A stretch of 6,253 nt of DNA from Candidatus Methanophagales archaeon (GTDB taxonomy: Archaea > Halobacteriota > Syntropharchaeia > Alkanophagales > Methanospirareceae), in the NCBI GenBank assembly GCA_030621535.1, contig JAUXHM010000065.1:1-6253 (forward strand), read 5' to 3'. Made by a program: the position numbers and the translations under genes. Positions 1 through 4,708 of this stretch are shown piece after piece. Below the pieces are notes generated by a model that was given only the letters and a program-made list of their open reading frames with translations, had not been told where the DNA came from and searched no databases. Each line of letters opens with the position of its first letter. Position 1 is the stretch's first letter.

Positions 1-714
1 CATGCCCTGTATGAAATTAAAAGCATCTTCGGCACTTTCCAGGTAGATCAGATGCGGTAGTGATTTTTTTGGCTTCTTTCTCAGTTTCAAGACAGCAGTC
101 AGGACTATGCCGAACTGCCCCTCTGTGCCAAAAAATCGCGCGAACTCCTCTTCCCATGACTGAATGGACTTCACCTCTCCCGATGGAAACATAATCTCGA
201 GTGATTCAATCTGGTATTTAAGATGCCCGAACCGATAGCTTCCTATTCCGTATCCACCAGTAGCAATCCAGCCTCCAACAGTTGAAAAGAAGCTCGAAGG
301 GTATGCTCTGAGCGAAAGATTCTCTGTTTTCAAGTAGTTCTCAATTTCTGACCATCTTACGCCTGTCTGGACTTTTATCGTCTCTTTTTCCCTCACCAAC
401 TCAACTATCTTATTCATGAACGATAAATCAAGAACAATGCCCTTTACAGTGGGAACCACGCCTCCAAGCCCGGAAGACACAGAACCTCGCGGAAATAGTG
501 CCTCTTTCTCATCGTTTGCGAACTGAACGATTTTTTTGAGTGTTTCAATACTTCTGGGCCGAATTACAAGCTCCGGGGTGGTGTCAAACAGTCGCTTTGC
601 AAATGGAACTTCCCCTATGTCCGTGCTGTATAGCTCACGCTCGAAATCACCTTCTATTATCTTTGCGTCATCTCCGCTGAGCCCTTCTATTCTCGTTTTT
701 AACTTCTCGTCCAT
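1..714 (-). CDS. FAD-binding (PCMH/GlcD-type) oxidoreductase, N-terminal part, runs off the window
   Basis: An open minus-strand frame starts with ATG at 714 and continues without a stop to base 1, giving 238 visible codons. The protein reads as the FAD-binding domain of the glycolate oxidase/D-lactate dehydrogenase (GlcD) family. Residues about 48-54 (PELVIRP) and 74-100 (LFPRGSVSSGLGG, then GIVLDLSFMNKI) match the pyrophosphate-binding region, and STVGGWIATGGYGIGSY (about 145-161) is the second FAD-contacting Gly-rich stretch. GTEGQFGIV (about 197-205) is the usual G-x-E-G-x-x-G-I-V segment. The family oxidises 2-hydroxyacids, often with an Fe-S (GlcF/HdrD-like) partner or fused domain. Any substrate-binding C-terminus or partner would lie left of the window. 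The form RGSVSSGLGG resembles archaeal and clostridial FAD/Fe-S oxidases more than classical GlcD, so the substrate is unknown. A GGGAG site (719-723) lies 4 nt before the ATG. There is no evident functional link to the nitrogen genes. Confidence 0.85.
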   Translation of the reverse strand, partial: MDEKLKTRIEGLSGDDAKIIEGDFERELYSTDIGEVPFAKRLFDTTPELVIRPRSIETLKKIVQFANDEKEALFPRGSVSSGLGGVVPTVKGIVLDLSFMNKIVELVREKETIKVQTGVRWSEIENYLKTENLSLRAYPSSFFSTVGGWIATGGYGIGSYRFGHLKYQIESLEIMFPSGEVKSIQSWEEEFARFFGTEGQFGIVLTAVLKLRKKPKKSLPHLIYLESAEDAFNFIQGM

Positions 715-738
715 ATTTCTCCCGTATTGGTATAGGGG

Positions 739-820
739 TCAGGTTTTGGGTTTTAGGTTTTTGACCTGATGGACCCTAAGATCTGGCACCTGAGACCTTA
801 CACCTAACACCTCCTACCTT
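739..820. repeat. degenerate 7-bp-periodic repeat array, arms in opposite orientation
   Basis: The spacer between glnA and the FAD oxidase is built of imperfect heptamers around the core AGGT. Read on the plus strand from 772, the successive units are gacccta, agatctg, gcacctg, agacctt, acaccta, acacctc and ctacctt, exactly 7 bp apart (772-820). A further unit, tgacctg (762-768), is offset by 3 bp. To its left, three units run in the other orientation: tcaggtt, ttgggtt and ttaggtt (739-759). The arms meet around 760, so TCAGGT (739-744) can pair with ACCTGA (764-769). No coding potential or oligo-T terminator is visible here. The role is unknown; it may act as a transcript 3' end structure for glnA or be a dispersed intergenic repeat. 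Confidence 0.6.
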
Positions 821-823
821 ATC

Positions 824-2158
824 TCACAGCACCCCCAAGTACTCCTTCAACTCCCATTCCGTTACGTTCACGCGATACCTGTCCCACTCCACCTTCTTAG
901 AGGTGATGAAGTTGTTGAAAATATGCTCGCCAAGGGCTTCTCTCATCAGTTCGCTATTCTCCGTCAGTGTAATTGCTTCAATCAGACTCCCGGGCAGCGA
1001 TTTTATTCCTTCCTTTTCCTTTTCCTCTTTACTCATCGTGTAAACGTCCTTTTCCGTGGGTGGCGGCAACTCATACTTATTCTTTATTCCTGCTAATCCT
1101 GCAGCGAGCATCACGGAAAACGCTAAGTAGGGGTTGCATGCCGGGTCAGGGCTGCGGAATTCCACTCGTGTGGCTTTCTCTTTCCCTGGTTTGTACATCG
1201 GCACACGGACGAGCGTAGAACGGTTGCGGCGTGCCCACGAGATGTACACGGGTGCTTCATATCCAGGAACCAACCGTTTATACGAATTTACCCATTGATT
1301 GGCGACAGAAGTTATCTCCGGTGCGTGTTTTAATAATCCCGCGATATACCCTCTTCCCTTCTCAGACAGATGATATTCGTCATTCAAGTCGAAGAACGCG
1401 TTTCTATCGCCCTTAAACAGTGATTGATGCACGTGCATTCCCGAACCGTTCACACCGAAGATGGGCTTTGGCATGAACGTGGCATAACATCCATATTGGT
1501 GTGCTATCTCCTTCACTACAATCCGATGTGTCATCACCTGGTCTGCCATCGTCAGCGCATCCTTGTATCTAAGGTCTATCTCGTGCTGCGAGGGCGCAAC
1601 TTCATGGTGGCTATATTCTACCTCTATTCCCATTTCCTCCAGCGTAAGAATTGTATCTCTTCGCAAATCACTCGCGGCGTCCAGTGTCGTCAAGTCGAAG
1701 TATCCGCCTTCATCCAGCACTTTGGGGTCCTTATCGTCTTCCAGATAGAAAAACTCCAGCTCCGGACCGATATAGAATGTGTAACCTTCCTCTTCCAACT
1801 GCTCCAGATTCCTTTTCAATACGTATCTCGGGTCGCCTTCGTAAGGACTGCCATCAGGTTGTAAAATATCACAGAACATCCTCGCAACGGCGTGCTCCTT
1901 TGGTCGCCAGGGAACAATCCGGAATGTTGCAGGGTCGGGTTTCGCGAGCATGTCGCTCTCGTCAATCCGTGCAAATCCTTTTATCGAGGACCCGTCAAAA
2001 CCCATGCCCTCGTCAAAAGCGCCTTCTAATTCTTTTGGCGTGATTGCAAAGCTCTTCAACTGACCCAAAATGTCCGTGAACCACAGTCGCACGAACTTCA
2101 CCTGTTGCTTCTCTACCGCTTCAAATACGTCTTCCTTCCTCTTTGCCTCTTTTTCCAT
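824..2158 (-). CDS. glnA: Glutamine synthetase type I, alpha subtype (EC 6.3.1.2)
   Basis: The enzyme makes glutamine from glutamate, ammonia and ATP as a cytoplasmic dodecamer. I start it at the ATG at 2158 (444 aa), because a perfect GAGGTGA site lies 8 nt upstream; the longer reading from GTG at 2170 begins inside that site. Residues (numbered from this ATG) include the FDGSSIKGF loop (about 54-62), metal-ligand glutamates E133, E135, E186 and E193, the MPKP loop (about 229-232), NGSGMHVHQSL (237-247), the glutamate-binding and flap segment NSYKRLVPGYEAP (291-303), NRSTLVRVP (312-320) and EFRSPDPACNPYLA (333-346). The roughly 25-residue insertion and adenylylation tyrosine motif of the beta subtype are absent. 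R64 in GFARIDESD matches the feedback arginine of alpha-type enzymes. R24, R85, R167 and S183 appear to correspond to the 2-oxoglutarate site described in methanogen GlnA; this is my reading without an alignment. The gene lies 93 bp downstream of the acyltransferase gene and has its own copy of the shared promoter element. Confidence 0.97.
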   Translation of the reverse strand: MEKEAKRKEDVFEAVEKQQVKFVRLWFTDILGQLKSFAITPKELEGAFDEGMGFDGSSIKGFARIDESDMLAKPDPATFRIVPWRPKEHAVARMFCDILQPDGSPYEGDPRYVLKRNLEQLEEEGYTFYIGPELEFFYLEDDKDPKVLDEGGYFDLTTLDAASDLRRDTILTLEEMGIEVEYSHHEVAPSQHEIDLRYKDALTMADQVMTHRIVVKEIAHQYGCYATFMPKPIFGVNGSGMHVHQSLFKGDRNAFFDLNDEYHLSEKGRGYIAGLLKHAPEITSVANQWVNSYKRLVPGYEAPVYISWARRNRSTLVRVPMYKPGKEKATRVEFRSPDPACNPYLAFSVMLAAGLAGIKNKYELPPPTEKDVYTMSKEEKEKEGIKSLPGSLIEAITLTENSELMREALGEHIFNNFITSKKVEWDRYRVNVTEWELKEYLGVL

Positions 2159-2166
2159 GTTCTTAT

Positions 2167-2173
2167 TCACCTC
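2167..2173 (-). promoter_or_regulatory. Shine-Dalgarno site that decides the glnA start
   Basis: On the minus strand GAGGTGA is a seven-base match to the anti-Shine-Dalgarno sequence and lies 8 nt before the ATG at 2158. The in-frame GTG at 2170 forms part of this site, so annotating it as the start would add four residues (VNKN) and leave that start without a ribosome binding site. Confidence 0.8.
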
Positions 2174-2200
2174 TGTATTTTAATGCTCGCTATCCCCTTC

Positions 2201-2248
2201 TAAAACTATTTGAGAACTTTTCAGAACTTTTCATAAAAATTATGAAAA
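2201..2248 (-). promoter_or_regulatory. glnA promoter/operator element (copy 1 of a shared motif)
   Basis: This element lies between the stop of the upstream acyltransferase gene (2252) and glnA. It contains a perfect inverted repeat with arms TTTTCATAA (2228-2236) and TTATGAAAA (2240-2248) separated by AAA. Next to it are two tandem copies of GAACTTTTCA (2214-2223 and 2224-2233) and the segment taaaactattt (2201-2211). Apart from the extra 10-bp copy and one base, it is the same as the element at 3564-3601, in the same orientation relative to its gene. Read toward glnA, CAAATAGTTTTA (2201-2212) could serve as the TATA-box region, which would put transcription start near 2182 and give a leader of about 24 nt. 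That would place the palindrome just upstream of the core promoter. The TATA assignment is an inference; the repeat and palindrome are visible directly. Confidence 0.75.
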
Positions 2249-2251
2249 ACT

Positions 2252-3505
2252 TCAGGCAATCTCTAAGAAATACCTCTCCACGTATTCTCTCATTTCCTCA
2301 TCTGATATGCAGGAAGTCCTATCTTCTTCGTATTGTCTTCTTATGTCTGCTTGTATAGCTTTAAGTCGAGGGTCTTTCTTTTCTATTTTCGGGTCTCTTC
2401 CTTCACCTCCAAAACCACCTTTCTCTCGCAATATTTCCTCGATTTTATGTCTTATCACTTTACTCCCTGAGGTCGCTCCTATCATCAACTTCCTCTCCGC
2501 TCCCACTATCTCTGGAGGATATGGCTCATAGATAAAAGGATTTTTTATCACTCCCGCAGTATGTATCCCACTTTCATGCGCAAACACGTTCCTTCCAACT
2601 ACCGCTTTATTATCTGGCACCCTTAGCTCGACATTTTGTTCTATATAATCTGCAAATTCGGAAAGACATTCCAGGTTATATTTATGGAAATTTTCTACCC
2701 TTTGTTCCAGGAACACCAATACTTTTTCCAGTTCTCCCACTCCTGCTCGCTCTCCCATACCCAAAAATGTTAAATTCGCCCAGTTCGCTCCATACCACAA
2801 CCCTGCAATGGAGACTGCCGCACCAAATCCATAATCATCATGTATATGCGTCTCTATGTTTCTTACACCTCTCCTCTTCAACTCCTTTATTATTCTTGGC
2901 ACGCTATAAGGGAGGTCGTAAAGAAATGGAATACCATAGTTTAACGTATCGCATATTCGCATAATAGTATCAGGTGCACGCTTGATCATTTCCGTGATGA
3001 GTGGCAAAACAAATTCTTCTATATCTGACCTTGTTATGTCCTCCAGGTGGCACCTCACCTTTAGCCCATGGTCTAATGCATAATCAAAGGCTTCAAGATA
3101 TTTCTCCGATGCCTCTTCTCTGCTTTTCAGTCCCAGCTTATCAAATATGTGTGCATCTGATACCGACATAAGTATTCCAGTTTCCTCTATTCCATCAGCT
3201 TCTATAACAAGGTCTATGTCCTTTGGATTTGCCCTTGCCCAGCCAGTAACCTCGGGTTTCTCATACCCACGGTCGAGCATCTCTTTCACTGCTTCTCGGT
3301 CGCTTTCGTTGAATAAAAACGACTCTGTCTTTTCTATCCCTACCCTATGTAAATACTCGTAAATCTTCACTTTGTGCTCCTTATGCATCATTATGCCAGG
3401 CATCTGCGCACCTTCTCTTATTGTCGAATCGCTTATATTTATGTCTTCAACTCCCCTATCTTCTGGTAGTCGTATCTTCGGCAGCTCTTTATAACTCCTA
3501 TACAT
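2252..3505 (-). CDS. DRE-TIM acyltransferase, probable Re-citrate synthase (isopropylmalate/homocitrate synthase family)
   Basis: This is a 417-aa enzyme of the LeuA/homocitrate synthase/Re-citrate synthase superfamily, which condenses acetyl-CoA with a 2-oxoacid. Residues 26-32 (DSTIREG) carry the DRE-type metal and catalytic signature. H220 and H222 (HIHDD) form the HxH metal pair. GERAG (251-255) and FAHESGIH (308-315) are the other family motifs. The leucine-binding regulatory domain of LeuA is missing. From memory of the family, several stretches look closer to Re-citrate synthase than to LeuA: ESFLFNESDREAV (61-73), GYEKPEVTGWARAN (80-93), the region around GILMSVSDAHIF (110-121), RCHLEDITRSD (151-161), MRICDTLNYGIP (182-193), and a C-terminal RRQYEEDRTSCISDEEM (389-405). 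HDD replaces the common HND, and GERAGVGELE lacks the usual Asn, so it may be a divergent subfamily. Homocitrate synthase (AksA-like) or isopropylmalate synthase remain possible. The setting beside glnA, glnK and amt favours citrate for 2-oxoglutarate supply. Confidence 0.7.
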   Translation of the reverse strand: MYRSYKELPKIRLPEDRGVEDINISDSTIREGAQMPGIMMHKEHKVKIYEYLHRVGIEKTESFLFNESDREAVKEMLDRGYEKPEVTGWARANPKDIDLVIEADGIEETGILMSVSDAHIFDKLGLKSREEASEKYLEAFDYALDHGLKVRCHLEDITRSDIEEFVLPLITEMIKRAPDTIMRICDTLNYGIPFLYDLPYSVPRIIKELKRRGVRNIETHIHDDYGFGAAVSIAGLWYGANWANLTFLGMGERAGVGELEKVLVFLEQRVENFHKYNLECLSEFADYIEQNVELRVPDNKAVVGRNVFAHESGIHTAGVIKNPFIYEPYPPEIVGAERKLMIGATSGSKVIRHKIEEILREKGGFGGEGRDPKIEKKDPRLKAIQADIRRQYEEDRTSCISDEEMREYVERYFLEIA

Positions 3506-3515
3506 GCATTACCCA

Positions 3516-3522
3516 CCCTCCT
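3516..3522 (-). promoter_or_regulatory. Shine-Dalgarno site of the acyltransferase gene
   Basis: The minus strand reads AGGAGGG here, with 11 nt between GGAGG and the ATG at 3505. A second ATG lies 4 nt upstream (3509) in ATGCATG. It has the better spacing (7 nt) but runs into a stop after three codons. An in-frame TAA (3509-3511) rules out an upstream extension, so 3505 is the first usable ATG. Confidence 0.6.
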
Positions 3523-3563
3523 TTCATCACAAACTTTAAGAAAGTGTAATCAAGATGCTTTGG

Positions 3564-3601
3564 TAAAACTATTTGAGAACTTTTCACAAAAATTATGAAA
3601 A
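3564..3601 (-). promoter_or_regulatory. acyltransferase-gene promoter/operator element (copy 2 of the shared motif)
   Basis: These 38 bp repeat the glnA element without its 10-bp duplication. They include the same taaaactatttgagaac segment and an inverted repeat with arms ttttcacaa (3581-3589) and ttatgaaaa (3593-3601) around AAA. A single base (C at 3587) breaks perfect symmetry. TGAGAACTTTTCA (3574-3586) is a second, imperfect dyad present in both copies. The element sits 58 bp from the acyltransferase ATG, oriented as at glnA. It is also close to the divergent small ORF and regulator, so it could control both directions. The rest of the 229-bp gap between 3505 and 3735 shows only the candidate small ORF at 3607-3735. 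Confidence 0.75.
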
Positions 3602-3606
3602 GGTAA

Positions 3607-3735
3607 ATGGGGGATATAGACAAAAAAGAAAAGAGATTCCGCCCTCTTCCAAAATGCTACCACCCGACTTTTTCTCTGAATGACAAGGTTTTCTGGGCGA
3701 TGGGTGAGGTGGCTAAAGAGAATATAGGATTATAA
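3607..3735 (+). CDS. candidate 42-aa small protein overlapping the regulator start
   Basis: ATG at 3607 opens a 42-codon frame whose TAA stop (3733-3735) shares one base with the ATG of the ribbon-helix-helix regulator, forming TAATG, as in translationally coupled genes. The peptide has a basic N-terminal part (DKKEKRFRP), a KCYHP segment with Cys17 and His19, and an amphipathic-looking tail ending EVAKENIGL. The start is only weakly supported: AAGGT lies just 2 nt before the ATG. I recognise no family. It could be a leader peptide, a small partner of the regulator, or a chance ORF. A within-frame ATG at 3700 would leave only 11 codons. Confidence 0.3.
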   Translation: MGDIDKKEKRFRPLPKCYHPTFSLNDKVFWAMGEVAKENIGL

Positions 3736-4298
3736 TGGGAAAAATGAAACCGCCGGAGAGGGTCACAGTTGCTCTGGATGAAGAAACCTTTGAGGTATTC
3801 AAAAAGATGAGGGATGAGTTGAGAGTATCGCAAAGTGAGTTAATGCGTGAAGCATTGAAATTTTACAGTAAATATAGAACGCTCTTTGAGCCCGTTGATG
3901 CAGAGAAGGTGCGCACATATATCGAGATGCTTTCCACGGGCGAACATATCATAATGGATATAGACCACTGGCTCTTATTTTTGAATTTTATCGGATCGCA
4001 TCCAGAGAAAGATAAGTTCTGGGAATCGCATAAAGCAATCTGCGAGGCGCATGCGGAGCAGTTCAAATACAAACTTTATCATGCAGAATATGTTCTAAAG
4101 CGACTTGAAGCTTGCAATCTCTTTAAATTACGCGAAGATTCAGAAAATGCGTTCACTCTGGTTTTTGGCCCGGATATAACCAGAAAATTCATTAAAACTG
4201 AGCTTGAGGAGATATTCGACGGGATGGGTCTCAAAGTGGACATAAAAGAAGATTTGGCAAAGCTGAGAGTGAGAGTCTTGCAAGATTTAAATCGCTAA
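3735..4298 (+). CDS. ribbon-helix-helix transcriptional regulator with an uncharacterised His/Cys-rich C-terminal domain
   Basis: This is a 187-aa protein. Residues 8-47 form a MetJ/Arc/CopG-type fold: strand ERVTVAL, helix EETFEVFKKMRDEL, then SQSELMREALKFYSKY, which would dimerise and insert the strand into the major groove. The remaining 140 residues match no domain I can name. Residues 71-127 carry six His and two Cys (H71, H78, H89, H99, C103, H106, H116, C127), which suggests a metal, heme or redox sensor. The C-terminal part from 138 (FTLVF, a helix TRKFIKTELEEIFDGMG, LKVDI, LRVRVL) looks like a compact alpha/beta module. It is longer than NikR, and I do not see the NikR metal-site pattern. 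The gene is divergent from the acyltransferase gene across the palindromic element, an arrangement typical of a local regulator. ATG 3735 is chosen for GGA 5 nt upstream; ATG 3744, preceded by GGGA, would lose three residues. Confidence 0.82.
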   Translation: MGKMKPPERVTVALDEETFEVFKKMRDELRVSQSELMREALKFYSKYRTLFEPVDAEKVRTYIEMLSTGEHIIMDIDHWLLFLNFIGSHPEKDKFWESHKAICEAHAEQFKYKLYHAEYVLKRLEACNLFKLREDSENAFTLVFGPDITRKFIKTELEEIFDGMGLKVDIKEDLAKLRVRVLQDLNR

Positions 4299-4306
4299 CT
4301 TTTTTG
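4299..4306 (+). terminator. oligo-T stop signal after the regulator
   Basis: A CTTTTTTG run begins directly after the TAA of the regulator, consistent with archaeal termination at T-tracts without a hairpin. The following stretch to 4330 (aaccacaagattacacagat...) is non-coding. Confidence 0.45.
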
Positions 4307-4331
4307 TAACCACAAGATTACACAGATTTTC

Positions 4332-4371
4332 AAAATAAAAAATAAAAAAAGAGTGAGGGGGATACCCTCAC
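4332..4371 (-). terminator. hairpin and T-tract terminator of the amt-glnK transcript
   Basis: On the minus strand GTGAGGG (4365-4371) pairs with CCCTCAC (4353-4359) across a 5-nt loop. It is followed by a T-rich stretch (4332-4350) with runs of seven, six and four Ts. The 5' arm includes the TGA stop codon of glnK (4368-4370). This is a clear intrinsic-type terminator that separates the convergent glnK and regulator genes. Confidence 0.8.
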
Positions 4372-4706
4372 AAAGCTTCTTCTCCCCTCTCTCCAGTTCT
4401 AACTCGTATCGCCTCTTCGACTGGCAGCACAAATATCTTGCCATCGCCGATATTTCCCGTGTACGCGGTTTCTCGTATGATTTTCACTACCTTCTCGGCA
4501 TCATCGTCTCGCACGACCATGTCTATTTTCATCTTTGGAACCATCTCCATCAGGTATTCGTCGCCTCTCCACATGAGTTTTGCACCCTTTTGTCTGCCTC
4601 TTCCTCGTATCTCCGTTACGTTCATGCTCACCAGTTTTTCCTTTTCTAACGCGTTCTTCACTTCGTCCAGCTTCTCAGGTCTTATTATCGCCTCTATTTT
4701 TTTCAT
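4368..4706 (-). CDS. glnK: PII signal-transduction protein, GlnK type
   Basis: This is a 112-aa PII protein of standard length, a trimeric cytoplasmic sensor that binds ATP/ADP and usually 2-oxoglutarate and blocks the Amt channel when nitrogen is plentiful. The T-loop spans about 36-56 (RGRQKGAKLMWRGDEYLMEM), with Q39 for Mg/2-oxoglutarate binding, R47 at the position that plugs the Amt pore, and Y51, the uridylylation site in enteric bacteria. K58 follows. The B-loop is TGNIGDGKIFV (83-93), with Asn where many bacterial proteins have Lys at 85. R101 and R103 are the usual nucleotide-contacting arginines. The start lies 2 bp after the amt stop. Its ribosome site (GGGGG, 6 nt upstream) is made by the last amt codons, so the two genes are translationally coupled. 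Whether Y51 is modified here cannot be told. Confidence 0.96.
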   Translation of the reverse strand: MKKIEAIIRPEKLDEVKNALEKEKLVSMNVTEIRGRGRQKGAKLMWRGDEYLMEMVPKMKIDMVVRDDDAEKVVKIIRETAYTGNIGDGKIFVLPVEEAIRVRTGERGEEAL

Positions 4707-4708
4707 TT

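Noticed and set aside
536..2043. Plus-strand open frames opposite the FAD oxidase and glnA (up to 146 codons)
   Set aside because: They lie antisense to well-conserved genes, have low-complexity or Ser/Arg-rich translations, and show no family motifs or good ribosome sites.
2228..2248. The palindrome as a terminator of the acyltransferase gene
   Set aside because: The stem is very A/T-rich and weak, the sequence recurs upstream of the other gene where no transcript ends, and the pattern fits an operator better.
2201..3601. Interpretation of the promoter elements as NrpR operators
   Set aside because: The GGAA-N6-TTCC pattern is absent from all visible promoter regions; the conserved dyad here is TTTTCATAA/TTATGAAAA.
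2201..3601. The two similar elements as direct repeats of a transposon or CRISPR
   Set aside because: There are only two copies, each tightly placed at a gene start, and the genes between or beside them are core metabolic genes without transposase or Cas features.
4306..4330. The sequence around accacaagattacacagat as a dispersed repeat unit
   Set aside because: It resembles intergenic repeats seen in some environmental genomes, but only one copy is present here, so the window gives no support.
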